DNA of 64,000 bases from Myxococcales bacterium 68-20 (lineage in GTDB: Bacteria; Myxococcota_A; Polyangia; Polyangiales; Polyangiaceae), in contig MKVQ01000040.1 in the NCBI GenBank assembly GCA_001899635.1, positions 65,915 through 129,914 of the forward strand. The letters run 5' to 3'. The position numbers and the translations under genes are program-made. Shown in pieces: positions 33,170 through 42,088 of the stretch (its first letter is position 1; each line of letters starts with the position of its first letter). The notes under the pieces were generated by a model. That model was not told the origin of the DNA, did no database searches, and was given only the letters and a program-made list of their open reading frames with translations.

Positions 33170-34515
33170 GGTGTCCTCGGATCCGGATCGGCGGAGCTCA
33201 GCTTCCGCGCGAGCTTCGCGTGAGGGCCATCGGGATAGGCGGCGAGGTAACGCACCGCGAGCCGCTCTGCGCGAGCGCTGTCTCCTGCACGGCTGCGGGC
33301 CTCGATGGCACGACCGAGAGCCTCGCGTGCGAGGCTGCCGGTCGGACGCTCACGAAGGTACGTCTCGAAGTGATCGCCCGCGACCGTGAGCTCGCGCCGG
33401 ACATCCATCGCGATCCGTCCGAGCTCGAAGGCTGCCGTCGCGGCAGCGTCGCTTCCGGCAAAGCGACGACGCGCGATCTCGAGCGCCTCCGTCGCGCGAT
33501 CGAAGCGGCCCGCATAGCGAGCGGCATCGCCAAGAAGAAGGAGCTCGGGGCCCGAAAGCGCGGCGCATGTCGTGTCGAAGCCGTTCGCCTCCGCTGCCGT
33601 CATCGCCTCGGCGTGGGAGCCCTTCCGTGCGAGGTCGACGACCGAGCGCGATGTGTCGATTCGCTCACTCTTCGAGGTGCGCACCGTGGGCTGCGCCGAC
33701 GGGGACGGCTCGGCGGGACGGACGGTGCTCGGCGTGCTCGCTTTCGAACGCGTCTGCTCTCCGTCGGGCGTGGCGGTGTCGTCCGGCGAGGTGTCCGGGG
33801 CCGAGGCGCTCGACGTCTTGTCCTTGCACGAGACCTCGAGCTGCTCGCCCGTGGTGAGTCGTCGTCCCTCTGCGCCGAGCAGCCCGCAGCCATGCACGAC
33901 CACGGAGCCTTCCGTCATCCGAACGGCGAGGCTGCTCGAAGCCGGATCGTAGACGACGTCGAACTGCGTGCCGGTGACCTGCACCTCGAACGGGCCGGCC
34001 GCCACCGACCACCGGGTGTCGTCGCGATGAACCACCGAGACATGGACCGTGCCGCTCTCGACGAGCACCCGCGCGCCGTTCCGTGCGACCTCGGCGACGC
34101 GCAGCCGCGCGTCCGGGGCGAGCCGCAGCGTGCTCCCGTCCGAGAACTGCACCCGCGTCTCCGCGGCCTCCGGTGCCGCGATGAACGCGCCGGTCGCGCC
34201 GGGAAGCTCGTGCGAGCCTTCCCCGACGATGAACGAGAGGCTCGGCGGACTCTCGGCCTCGACCCCCTGCGCTTCGAGCGGCTTGTGCGGCCAGGCGAAG
34301 AACGCCGTCAGCGCGATCGCCGCGGCGAGCGCGAGAGCGGCCGCGGCTCCGAGGCGGAGGTTCGGATACGCGCGCCGCCGGTGCCTCGTCGCTCGCAGGT
34401 GCGGGACCTCGCGAGCGACGATCTTCGCGCGGACGCGTGACATCGCATCGCCGCGGGTGCGCGCTTCCTCGAGCGAGGCGGAGACCTCGGCGCCGAGCTC
34501 GGCGAGCCTCTTCAT
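33166..34515 (-). CDS. FecR-domain transmembrane regulator with TPR-like C-terminus
   Basis: A 449-residue protein whose ATG overlaps the sigma factor stop (ATGA). The N-terminal 60 residues are cytoplasmic, one helix follows (LRLGAAAALALAAAIALTAF), then a FecR domain (about 110-230: VQFSDGSTLRLAPDARLRVA, GPFEVQVTGTQFDVVYD), a low-complexity Ser/Thr/Pro stretch, and a helical tail (GDAARYAGRFDRATEALEIA, GDHFETYLRERPTGSLAREA) with TPR/YbgF-like character. FecR proteins relay envelope signals to ECF sigma factors, so it most likely controls the preceding sigma. Confidence 0.87.
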   Translation of the reverse strand: MKRLAELGAEVSASLEEARTRGDAMSRVRAKIVAREVPHLRATRHRRRAYPNLRLGAAAALALAAAIALTAFFAWPHKPLEAQGVEAESPPSLSFIVGEGSHELPGATGAFIAAPEAAETRVQFSDGSTLRLAPDARLRVAEVARNGARVLVESGTVHVSVVHRDDTRWSVAAGPFEVQVTGTQFDVVYDPASSSLAVRMTEGSVVVHGCGLLGAEGRRLTTGEQLEVSCKDKTSSASAPDTSPDDTATPDGEQTRSKASTPSTVRPAEPSPSAQPTVRTSKSERIDTSRSVVDLARKGSHAEAMTAAEANGFDTTCAALSGPELLLLGDAARYAGRFDRATEALEIARRRFAGSDAAATAAFELGRIAMDVRRELTVAGDHFETYLRERPTGSLAREALGRAIEARSRAGDSARAERLAVRYLAAYPDGPHAKLARKLSSADPDPRTP

Positions 34516-35180
34516 TTCGAGCCTCCCTCGAGCGTCCAGCGTCCGCCTTCCTCGAGCCAGGGCCGGAGGGCCTCGTGACGCTTCGCGCGCGCGACGAAGT
34601 GCTTCTCGGCGTCTTTCAAGCGTCGCTTCGCCGTCGAGACGCTGACATCGCATGCGAGCGCGACCTCGGAGAGCTCCATCCCTTCGATGAAGCGGAGGCT
34701 GAAGAAGACGCGGTCGTCGGACGACATCCCGGAGAGGACGTCGTACGTGCAGCGTGTCGCCTCGTTTACCTCCTCGCTCGCGATGGGAGTCGGCCGCTCT
34801 GGTAGCTCATCGACGAAGCGCAGCCACCTCCGCCGCGTCCGGCGGCGGATCCACTCGCGTGCGGTGTACACGGTGATGCCCGTCAGCCAGCTCTTCAGCC
34901 GAGACGGGTCCTCGACGCCGTCGATGCCTTCGAGCGCCCGGACGAAGATCTCGTGGAGGACGTCCTCGGCCTCCGGCTCGGGACCGAGGAGGCTCCAGAT
35001 CAGACGCTCGACGTGCCCGCCGTAGCGATCGAAGAACATCCCCGCAGCGGCCGTCGATCCGCTCCGGATCTCGCTCACGAGGACGGCGTCCGTCATCCCG
35101 GGCGCCCGACCGGCGCTGCGCGGATGGAGCTCACGCACCACGGAGGTGCGCGTCTCGGAGCTGGTCTTGCGGACGGGCAT
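34512..35180 (-). CDS. ECF-type RNA polymerase sigma factor
   Basis: A 222-residue sigma factor: region 2 about 40-105 (GPEPEAEDVLHEIFVRALEG), region 4 about 145-200 (MSSDDRVFFSLRFIEGMELS, then EVALACDVSVSTAKRRLKDA). The start is taken as ATG 35180; ATG 35096 would drop 28 residues that are not part of the sigma fold, and I cannot exclude it. It heads a five-gene operon whose members overlap in turn by four bases. FecR as second gene implies control from the envelope. Confidence 0.87.
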   Translation of the reverse strand: MPVRKTSSETRTSVVRELHPRSAGRAPGMTDAVLVSEIRSGSTAAAGMFFDRYGGHVERLIWSLLGPEPEAEDVLHEIFVRALEGIDGVEDPSRLKSWLTGITVYTAREWIRRRTRRRWLRFVDELPERPTPIASEEVNEATRCTYDVLSGMSSDDRVFFSLRFIEGMELSEVALACDVSVSTAKRRLKDAEKHFVARAKRHEALRPWLEEGGRWTLEGGSK

Positions 35181-35533
35181 CAAGGCCGGTTCTCTGAAGT
35201 GTCCGGAGCCCTGGCCGACGGCTCACGATTGTGACGACGAACCGGGAGGACGGGTGCATGCCTTCCCCCATGGCCAGCTCGATCGCCATCTAGCAGCCGC
35301 GTCGCAACCCGGCCACGGCCGCGCGAGCGCATTCGTGGATCTCGCCGAACACCGCGAAACCAGGCCGCTCTTTCCGGCGCCACCCCCGCGGCTCTCGGCC
35401 TCGCGTGCGGAGGCACGGTCGCGGCCACCTCTGCGAGCAGTCGGTGGCGGGAGCCCCGACAGGTCGACCGCCGACGGTGCGGCGGCAGCCCGAGACCCCC
35501 GCGGTGGCGGGAGGATTTGCTACGGTTCTCGCC
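35181..35533. other. Divergent intergenic region with a 12-base direct repeat
   Basis: This 353-base gap separates the ECF operon from the acyl-CoA dehydrogenase gene. CGGTGGCGGGAG occurs twice in direct orientation (35442-35453 and 35502-35513), exactly 60 bases apart, just before the dehydrogenase start. TACGGT (35521-35526) is a possible -10 element seven bases from its GTG. I see no gene. Confidence 0.4.
35442..35513 (+). promoter_or_regulatory. Candidate paired regulator site upstream of the acyl-CoA dehydrogenase
   Basis: Two identical copies of CGGTGGCGGGAG start 60 bases apart, close to six helical turns, and the second ends 20 bases before the start codon. This spacing would let one regulator bind both copies on the same face. 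Confidence 0.3.
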
Positions 35534-37210
35534 GTGGCCTTCTACCAAACCCCCCCTGAGCTCGGAAACACGTACCTCGGCGATGACGTCCTCCGCCGCT
35601 ATCTGAGGAACACGTTCTCTGCCGACGTGCTCGCCCGGGTGGAGCCCGAGCTGAGCGACATCGGCGAGCTCGCCGGCGGCGACCTGTACCGCGAGGCGCT
35701 CGCGAGCTACCGCGAAGAGCCTCGCCTCGAGCAGTGGAACGCATGGGGTCACCGCGTCGACCACATCGAGCTCACGCCGCTCTGGAAGAAGGCGCAGCGG
35801 ATCACGGCCGAGAAGGGCATCGTCGCCACGGGCTACGAGAAGAAGAGCGGCGCGCTGTCACGCGTCCATCAGTTCGCGCTGGTCTATCTCGTCGAGCCGT
35901 CGTGGCACGTGTACTCGTGCCCGCTCGCGATGACGGATGGCGCGGCGAAGACGCTGCTCGTCACGAAGAACCAGAAGCTCATCGAGCGCGCGTTGCCGCG
36001 CCTCACGAGCCGCGATCCCCAGACGGCCTGGACGAGCGGACAGTGGATGACCGAGCGCACGGGCGGGAGCGACGTCGCGATCAGCGAGACGATCGCGCGG
36101 CCGGTCCCGGGCGAAGACGGCGTCTTCACGCTCCACGGCACGAAGTGGTTCAGCTCCGCGACGACGTCGCAGATGGCGCTCACGCTCGGCCGTCCCGAGG
36201 GCAATCCGCCGGGCGGAAGCGGGCTCGCGCTGTTCTATGTCGAAGTCCGCAATCCCGACGGCTCGATGAACGGTATCGGAGTCAACCGCCTGAAGGACAA
36301 GCTGGGCACGCGCATGGTGCCGACCGCGGAGCTCACGCTCGACGGCGCGCGCGCGATCCCCGTCATCGGTCTGAAGGACGGGATCAAGAACATCACGCCG
36401 ATGTTGACGATCACGCGCACGTGGAACGCGGTCTGCGCCGTCGCCGGAATGCGCCGCGGGCTCGCGCTCGCGAAGGACTACGCGCGCCGTCGCATCGCGT
36501 TCGGCGCTCCGCTCTCGGAGAAGCCGCTTCATGTCGACACGCTCGCGGCGATCGAGGCCGAGTCCCAGGGCGCGCTGCTCCTCGCGTTCCGCACCGTCGA
36601 GCTCCTCGGGAAGGAGGAATGCGACGAGCTGAACGAGCACGAGGCCGCGCTCCTCCGCCTGCTCACGCCGATCTCGAAGCTCGTCACCGGTAAGCAGGCC
36701 GTTGCCGTCGCCAGCGAATGCCTCGAGGCCTTCGGCGGCGCTGGCTACATCGAGGACACCGGCCTGCCGCGCCTGCTTCGCGACGCCCAGGTTCTCCCGA
36801 TCTGGGAGGGGACGACCAACGTGCTGTCGCTCGATCTCCTCCGCGCCCTCGCGAAGGGCGGGAGCCTCGAGCCGATCGTGCGCGAGGTGCGCGCGTGCGT
36901 CGAAGGCGCGGATCCGTCGCTGAAGGAGCCCGCCGAGGCCGCGGTCCGCGCGACCGATCACGCTGCCGCGTGGTTGATGCGGACGCTCGAGGCCGGCGGT
37001 CCGTCCGGCGTCGAGGCGGGCGCGCGCAGGCTCGCGCTCACGCTCGGACGTGCACTCGAGCTCGCGCTCCTCGTTCGCGAGGCGACGCGCTCGAAGCGCT
37101 TCGGCGACGACGCCAAGCCGGCCGCCGCGGCGCGCCGCTTCTGGCGCAACGGCGTCGATCTCGTGCAGGACGAGGCGTTCGACGTCGACGCGAAGACGCT
37201 GATGGGCTGA
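35534..37210 (+). CDS. Acyl-CoA dehydrogenase family protein, AidB-like
   Basis: The 558-residue flavoprotein has the acyl-CoA dehydrogenase fold with the AidB-type long N-terminal region (FYQTPPELGNTYLGDDVLRR). Markers: MTERTGGSDVAISET (substrate/FAD loop), GTKWFSSATTSQMALTLGRP, GMRRGLALAKDYARRRIAFG and AFGGAGYIEDTGLPRLLRDA, then LPIWEGTTNVLSLDLLRAL. AidB-type enzymes are linked to alkylation damage response and bind DNA in enterobacteria; whether this one does is unknown. The start is GTG 35534. It is followed by a hairpin and a convergent gene. Confidence 0.87.
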   Translation: MAFYQTPPELGNTYLGDDVLRRYLRNTFSADVLARVEPELSDIGELAGGDLYREALASYREEPRLEQWNAWGHRVDHIELTPLWKKAQRITAEKGIVATGYEKKSGALSRVHQFALVYLVEPSWHVYSCPLAMTDGAAKTLLVTKNQKLIERALPRLTSRDPQTAWTSGQWMTERTGGSDVAISETIARPVPGEDGVFTLHGTKWFSSATTSQMALTLGRPEGNPPGGSGLALFYVEVRNPDGSMNGIGVNRLKDKLGTRMVPTAELTLDGARAIPVIGLKDGIKNITPMLTITRTWNAVCAVAGMRRGLALAKDYARRRIAFGAPLSEKPLHVDTLAAIEAESQGALLLAFRTVELLGKEECDELNEHEAALLRLLTPISKLVTGKQAVAVASECLEAFGGAGYIEDTGLPRLLRDAQVLPIWEGTTNVLSLDLLRALAKGGSLEPIVREVRACVEGADPSLKEPAEAAVRATDHAAAWLMRTLEAGGPSGVEAGARRLALTLGRALELALLVREATRSKRFGDDAKPAAAARRFWRNGVDLVQDEAFDVDAKTLMG

Positions 37211-37224
37211 CCGCTCGTCAGCCC
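37204..37224. terminator. Bidirectional hairpin spanning both stop codons
   Basis: GGGCTGAC (37204-37211) and GTCAGCCC (37217-37224) are perfect 8-bp inverted copies with a 5-base loop. The arms contain the stop codons of both convergent genes (ending at 37210 and 37218). Confidence 0.6.
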
Positions 37225-38723
37225 TTCGTGACCATCAGCGCCGCGAGGAGGGCGAAGCCGAGCATCGCCACCAGCAGCGCGATCGCGAGGCCTCCTCCCG
37301 GCGCCCTCGCGGTCACGCGGTCACGGTCCGCCCCCGTCTCGTCGAGGTCGGCGTGGAGCATCGTCGCGCGCGCCTCGCGTGAGGCCGCCGTGAGGAGCAA
37401 CACCTCGAGCACCGCCGCGGCGAAGAGCGAGCCGAGACCGATGAAGAGGCCGAGTCGATGGCTCGCGCGGTTCGCAGCGCCGCGCGTCGCCATCCCGTCG
37501 AGGGCGAGCCAGCGCGGGAACCCGCGCGCAGGGCGCTTCGCGAGCCACGGGCCGATGCTGCACGCCTCTTCCGGACGAACGCCGGGCGCGCCGCCGACGA
37601 GGAACGGCTTCGCGATCGCCGCGCCTGCGAGGCGCTCGGCGCCGCGCGGCTCGCCCGAGACGACCAGCCAGTGGAGCCCGGGGGCGAGCGGAGGCATCTC
37701 GAAGCGCGCGCGTGGGATGGGATCACCCGGCTCGATCGTTAGCGGGAGCGCCGCAGCGAACACGCGCCCGCGTTCGTCGTCGACCTCCGCGTAGACGACC
37801 GTGCGCGGGTTCGGCGCGACGAGCACGACCGTCTCCGCCTTCGCTTCGGGCACGAAGCGCGGTGCGCCGATGAAGAACGCGCCCGGCGCGACTGGCAGCG
37901 CTCCGAACCACACACCCGTTCGGCCGTCGGGATCCTTCGCATCGATCTGGACGCCGGCGACGTGACCCACCGCGACCGCGGCGAGCTCCGCCCAGCCGTT
38001 GCACCCGACCTTCGGCGCCTCGTTCTCGAGGCGGAGCCCGGCCTCGGGCGTGGCTTGTACGGTGACACGCGACGGATCGGGGGCGACGAGGCGCGCCCAC
38101 AGCGGGGTGTCGAAGCCGACGACGAGCCGTTCGCCTTCGACGAGCACGTCGATCGCGATCGCGCCTTCGCGCTTCGACGGTCGTGCGGCCGCGCGCTCGC
38201 CCGTGTCGTCGGTATCGCGCGTCCAGCGGGGGCTCTGCCAGTCGACGAATCCGTGCGCGAGCGGCTCCGCCTCTCCGGCAGCGCGCACCTCGAGCTCGAC
38301 GGGATCGTTCGGCGCGAGATCCGGGAGCGCCAGCGCCGCCTCCGCGATCCCGTCCATGTTGCTCGCGCCCGTCCAGCGCGACTCCTTTCCCTTGCTTCGT
38401 GCGACCACGGTGAGGTCGCGCATCGCGACCGTCTCGCGGACGCCGCGATCTTCGACGTACGTGAGGACCTGCCACGCGAAGGGAACCGGAGCGCCTGGGC
38501 TCGCCGGCGTGCCCGGCGGCGCGGCGAAGACGCTCGCGGCGCGCACCGCATTGCCGGCGCCGACGCGCAGGCCGATCATGAGCGTCGCGACCGCGACGAT
38601 CGGCGCCAGGACGATGAGCGCGGTACGGCGCCGGTTCTTCGCCCGGGCCTTGGTCGGGACCTCGGGCGTCCGCTTCGTCGGGAGCGGCGGATCGGCGCTC
38701 GGCGGCTCCGAGTCGTGCTTCAC
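37218..38723 (-). CDS. Membrane protein with large external domain (hypothetical)
   Basis: A 501-residue protein beginning at a GTG that overlaps the stop of the upstream hydrolase (GTGA). It has an N-terminal helix after a charged stretch (TALIVLAPIVAVATLMIGLR), a beta-rich domain of about 350 residues, and two helices near the end (LGLFIGLGSLFAAAVLEVL and LAIALLVAMLGFALLAALMV). The large domain should be outside the cytoplasm. I cannot assign a family. Coupling to the esterase-like gene suggests a joint role in the envelope. Confidence 0.72.
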   Translation of the reverse strand: MKHDSEPPSADPPLPTKRTPEVPTKARAKNRRRTALIVLAPIVAVATLMIGLRVGAGNAVRAASVFAAPPGTPASPGAPVPFAWQVLTYVEDRGVRETVAMRDLTVVARSKGKESRWTGASNMDGIAEAALALPDLAPNDPVELEVRAAGEAEPLAHGFVDWQSPRWTRDTDDTGERAAARPSKREGAIAIDVLVEGERLVVGFDTPLWARLVAPDPSRVTVQATPEAGLRLENEAPKVGCNGWAELAAVAVGHVAGVQIDAKDPDGRTGVWFGALPVAPGAFFIGAPRFVPEAKAETVVLVAPNPRTVVYAEVDDERGRVFAAALPLTIEPGDPIPRARFEMPPLAPGLHWLVVSGEPRGAERLAGAAIAKPFLVGGAPGVRPEEACSIGPWLAKRPARGFPRWLALDGMATRGAANRASHRLGLFIGLGSLFAAAVLEVLLLTAASREARATMLHADLDETGADRDRVTARAPGGGLAIALLVAMLGFALLAALMVTKG

Positions 38724-40168
38724 GGCCCCCACCGCACGGTGACCTTCGAGCCGGGCACGTCGATCGCGATCGGCTCGTCGCCCTCGTCGCCCTTGCCGCC
38801 GAGTGCGCCCTTCGCGAGCACGATCTCGCGCACACCTTCGGCGGCGCGGACGTGAATGCCGCCGTCGTCGCGGCGCTCGACGTCGATGAAGGCGTCGCCT
38901 CCGCCGGCGCGCACGAGGCGGACACCGTACGCCTCGGAGTCCACATCGCGCACGCTCCGGAACGAGACGCGTGAAGGCCGCTCCGGCGCGACTGCGGAGG
39001 CCGCGCGATCGACGACGTGGCGAATGTGCTTCACGACGAGCGGCCCCTCGTGCCCCATTCCGTCGACGCGCTCGAGCTCGACGGAGAAGCCGGCCTTCTT
39101 CATCGCGTCGCGGAGCATCGTGCTCTGTTTCATCGGCGAGATGCGATCGTCCTCGCCGTGAACGAGGAAGACCGGCAGGTGGCGTGCGTTCTCGATCACG
39201 TCGAGCGCGTTCACGCGGCGTGCGCCCTTTTCATCGCCGAGGATCCCCTTCACGTAGGAGGAGAGATCGTAGCGGCTGTCGCCGAAGTAGCTCGCGACGA
39301 AAGCGAAGCGATCGGGCCGGTGGAAGGCGATCGTCGTCGCGCCCGCGCCGCCCATCGACGCGCCCCAGATCGAGACGCGCTGCCTGTCGATCGCGAGCTC
39401 ACCGGCGAGCGCGTCGATCGCGCGCATCACCTCGTCCTCGGCGTCCGCGACGTAGAGCGAGTTGCCGAGGCCGCTCGGCATGAGGAGGACCATGTCTCGA
39501 AGGCCGGCCTGCTCGAGCAGCTCGTTGTAGGCTGCATACGTCCAGGGACTGCCGTTCCACGGATGGGCGCCGACGAGGAGCGCGGCCGGCCGCGTGCGAT
39601 CGTGACCGCCGGGGACGAAGACGACCGCCTCTCCGCCGCCCTTCGCCGTGTGCGGGCTCGCGAACGTGAGGCGCGTGAGGCCGTCCGACGAACGCACGAC
39701 CGCGCCGATGCGCGCGGGCTCGCTGCACGCGATTCGTTTCTCGTAGCTGCTCGCCGCGATCTCGATCGCGATTTCGTGGGGCGCGTCGTCCCCGAGGCGC
39801 AGGACGAGCGGACCCTTCGACCCACGATCCTTCACCATGCCGTCGACGAGGACACGCTCGCGCCCGTTGCAGTGCGGGACGAGCACGGCCTCTCCCTGCG
39901 CGCGGAAGCGGACGGTGTGGAGGCCGGGCGTCTTCGGGGCCGAGAGCTCGGCCCACGCGATCTCGGAGGCCGCGCCGCTCGCGCGTTTGATCGTCACGCG
40001 CTCGACCGCGGCCCCGGACACGGTGTCGTGCGAGAGATCGGCCGCGGCCGCGCGGGGGTAGGAGAGGATCGCCGCGAGCGCTCCAGCAGCCGCGAGCATG
40101 CCCGACGAACGCGCCCCGCATCGCGAATGATGTCTCCATACGCATCGAGTCGCATTGCGGCGCGGCAT
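38720..40168 (-). CDS. Exported alpha/beta hydrolase (esterase/peptidase-like)
   Basis: The 482-residue protein has an N-terminal signal (GMLAAAGALAAILSYPRAAA) and an alpha/beta-hydrolase domain (about 165-370): nucleophile Ser in SIWGASMGGAG, acid in FLVHGEDDRISPM and His in GMGHEGPLV. RPAALLVGAHPWNGSPWTYA is the region before the oxyanion hole. It likely hydrolyses an ester or peptide in the periplasm. ATG 40168 yields the signal. It is translationally coupled to the downstream membrane protein gene. Confidence 0.82.
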   Translation of the reverse strand: MPRRNATRCVWRHHSRCGARSSGMLAAAGALAAILSYPRAAAADLSHDTVSGAAVERVTIKRASGAASEIAWAELSAPKTPGLHTVRFRAQGEAVLVPHCNGRERVLVDGMVKDRGSKGPLVLRLGDDAPHEIAIEIAASSYEKRIACSEPARIGAVVRSSDGLTRLTFASPHTAKGGGEAVVFVPGGHDRTRPAALLVGAHPWNGSPWTYAAYNELLEQAGLRDMVLLMPSGLGNSLYVADAEDEVMRAIDALAGELAIDRQRVSIWGASMGGAGATTIAFHRPDRFAFVASYFGDSRYDLSSYVKGILGDEKGARRVNALDVIENARHLPVFLVHGEDDRISPMKQSTMLRDAMKKAGFSVELERVDGMGHEGPLVVKHIRHVVDRAASAVAPERPSRVSFRSVRDVDSEAYGVRLVRAGGGDAFIDVERRDDGGIHVRAAEGVREIVLAKGALGGKGDEGDEPIAIDVPGSKVTVRWGP

Positions 40169-40266
40169 CAGGCGAAAGTTACCAGAGGCTCCAGCACCGA
40201 CGCCCCGAGACGCTCCAGCACGATCCGAGACGCCGCGTTCGCGCCGTTTTCGATCACGTGTGTTGC

Positions 40267-40295
40267 TTGACAACTCACGACGCGAGGCTCAATGT
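40267..40295 (+). promoter_or_regulatory. Candidate promoter for the PLP enzyme gene
   Basis: TTGACA (40267-40272) and CAATGT (40290-40295) are separated by 17 bases. The -35 is a perfect consensus; the -10 is weak. Transcription from here would give a leader of about 150 bases that includes the hairpins at 40339-40452. Confidence 0.4.
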
Positions 40296-40338
40296 TTGCG
40301 CGTTCCTCGTGGAGGAGCCGCGCGGCCTTTCGCCCACC

Positions 40339-40452
40339 TTGGGTGACGCGCGTTAGAAATATCACCCTAAGCCGTTGGGACGACCGAGCTGCTCCGGAGA
40401 GGAGCCCTCGGCGGTGGCCAAAGCTCACGGTGGGCGAGAAGGATCTCGCCCG
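40339..40452 (+). promoter_or_regulatory. Structured mRNA leader with Shine-Dalgarno in a hairpin loop
   Basis: Three hairpins precede the start codon: GGGTGA/TCACCC (40341-40346 with 40362-40367), CCGAG..GCTCC/GGAGC.CTCGG (40384-40411), and GGGCGAGA/TCTCGCCC (40432-40439 with 40444-40451). The last has loop AGGA (40440-40443), the only ribosome binding site, nine bases before the ATG. This may sense temperature, a ligand or translation of a neighbour. I could not match it to SAM-I, SAM-II, SAM-IV or SAH riboswitch patterns, although the gene acts in sulfur amino acid metabolism. Confidence 0.5.
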
Positions 40453-41724
40453 ATGTCATCGTCTCCTCGTTCCTCTGAAGGTCTTCGTCTCTCGACGCTC
40501 GCGGTTCGCGCGGGACAACCTCGGCAGGACGCCTTCGACGCCGTCACCACGCCGATCGCCTGCACGGCGACCTACGCGTTCTCGTCGAGCGCCGAGCTCC
40601 GCGACCACTTCGAGGGTCGCGTGCAGCGCGACGAATACGGCCGCTACGGCAATCCGACCGTTCGCGCCGCCGAGCAGAAGCTCGCAGCGCTCGAATGGCC
40701 GAGCTCGTCGACCACGGGCGCCGTCCTCTTCGGCAGCGGGATGGCGGCGATCACGACCGCGCTCTTCGCGCTCCTGAAGAAGGGGGACCACGTCGTGCTC
40801 CCGGGGGAAGGCTACCGGCGGACGCGCGCATTCGTCACGCAGGTGCTGGCACGCTTCGGCGTCGAGTGCACCGTCGTCCCCGCCGGCGACGCCGAGGCGC
40901 TTGCCCGCGCGATCGAGCCGCGGACGCGCGTCATCCTCACCGAGTCGCCGACGAACCCGTACCTGCGTGTCGTCGACCTGCCGGCGCTCGTCGAGCTCAA
41001 GCGCCGTCATCCGCGCGTGAAGCTGATCATCGACGCTACCTTCGCGACGCCGGTGAACATGCGCCCGCTCGAGCTCGGGGCGGATCTCGTGGTCCACTCC
41101 TGTACGAAGTACCTCGGCGGGCACAACGATCTCCTCGCCGGCGTCGTGTGCGGCGACGAGGCGCTCGTCTCGCTCATCCGCGACGCGCGGGACGTGATCG
41201 GTGGCGTGCTCGATCCGCACGCGGCCTATCTCCTCCTGCGCGGCCTCAAGACGCTTCCCCTCCGGGTCGAGCGGCAGAACACGACCGCGCTCGGGATCGC
41301 CCGCTGGCTCGAGACGCAGCCGGGCGTCGAGCGCGTCTACTATCCCGGCCTCGCGAGCCACCCCGACCATGACGTCGCAAAGCGGCTGCTCTCCGGCTCG
41401 GGCGGAGTCGTGAGCTTCGTCCTTCGCGCGGACCTCGACACCACCGCGCGCGCGCTCGACGCGTGTCGCCTCGCGGCCATCGCGCCGTCGCTCGGCGGCG
41501 TAGAGACGTTGATCGAGCAGGTCGCTCTGATGTCGTACTACGGCCTCTCGAAGGAGGAGCGCGCGGCGCTCGGGATCGCCGATGGTCTCGTGCGTCTCTC
41601 CGTGGGCCTGGAGGACCCGACGGACATTCGCGACGACCTCGCCCGCGTGCTCGAGGTCGTGCGTCGTGCGGCTTCGGGCGCGGACGGCGCGAGGGAGACG
41701 AAAGAGGTGCGTACCCTCAGTTGA
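40453..41724 (+). CDS. Cys/Met metabolism PLP-dependent enzyme (cystathionine synthase/lyase family)
   Basis: A 423-residue PLP enzyme of the MetB/MetC/MGL family. Markers: EYGRYGNPTVRAAEQ, GSGMAAITTALFALL, ESPTNPYLRV, VHSCTKYLGGHNDLLAG with the PLP Lys at 219, and SLGGVETLIEQVALMSYY. Its activity (gamma-synthase, beta- or gamma-lyase) cannot be fixed from sequence alone. The ATG at 40453 follows an unusual leader with the Shine-Dalgarno in a hairpin loop. It is a lone gene. Confidence 0.88.
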   Translation: MSSSPRSSEGLRLSTLAVRAGQPRQDAFDAVTTPIACTATYAFSSSAELRDHFEGRVQRDEYGRYGNPTVRAAEQKLAALEWPSSSTTGAVLFGSGMAAITTALFALLKKGDHVVLPGEGYRRTRAFVTQVLARFGVECTVVPAGDAEALARAIEPRTRVILTESPTNPYLRVVDLPALVELKRRHPRVKLIIDATFATPVNMRPLELGADLVVHSCTKYLGGHNDLLAGVVCGDEALVSLIRDARDVIGGVLDPHAAYLLLRGLKTLPLRVERQNTTALGIARWLETQPGVERVYYPGLASHPDHDVAKRLLSGSGGVVSFVLRADLDTTARALDACRLAAIAPSLGGVETLIEQVALMSYYGLSKEERAALGIADGLVRLSVGLEDPTDIRDDLARVLEVVRRAASGADGARETKEVRTLS

Positions 41725-42088
41725 GACGGCCTCGCCTGAGAGGGCCTCGCCGTCGCCGGCACCGGAATCGTCGGGGCGCGCTCCTCGCGCCGTACGCTCG
41801 CATGAGCTCGTGCTCGAGCTCGAACTCGTGCCGTCGCGCGCTCCCGCGGTCGTTCCGGTATCGCGCTCGTCTCCCTCTCGAGGGCGCCGCGCTCCCGCTG
41901 CCCAACCGCGGCTCGGCGCCGTGCCGTGGATGGCAGCGAGCGGAGCTCATCATTGGTCCGCCGCCGCGCTGGGCCGAATGACACGCCCAGAACGGCCGCG
42001 GACGCGCAGAAACGAGCGGGCTCGGGGGGGTGATTTGGAGACAAAGCTTGTCAAACGGCGCCACCGTCCCTTAAACCCCCTCCCTGGA
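41725..42088. other. Intergenic region before sdhC
   Basis: This 364-base stretch contains no gene I can support. It is rich in short CG inverted repeats of no clear pattern. TTGTCA (42048-42053) with TTAAAC (42071-42076), 17 bases apart, could be a weak promoter for the cytochrome gene. No tRNA or riboswitch recognised. Confidence 0.35.

Noticed and set aside
40339-40452. SAM or SAH riboswitch
   Set aside because: The leader is structured and precedes a sulfur amino acid gene, but the conserved cores of SAM-I, SAM-II, SAM-IV and SAH switches are not present.
41717-42064. 115-residue minus-strand frame in the gap before sdhC
   Set aside because: Arg-rich, no ribosome binding site, no recognisable domain; typical non-coding frame in GC-rich DNA.
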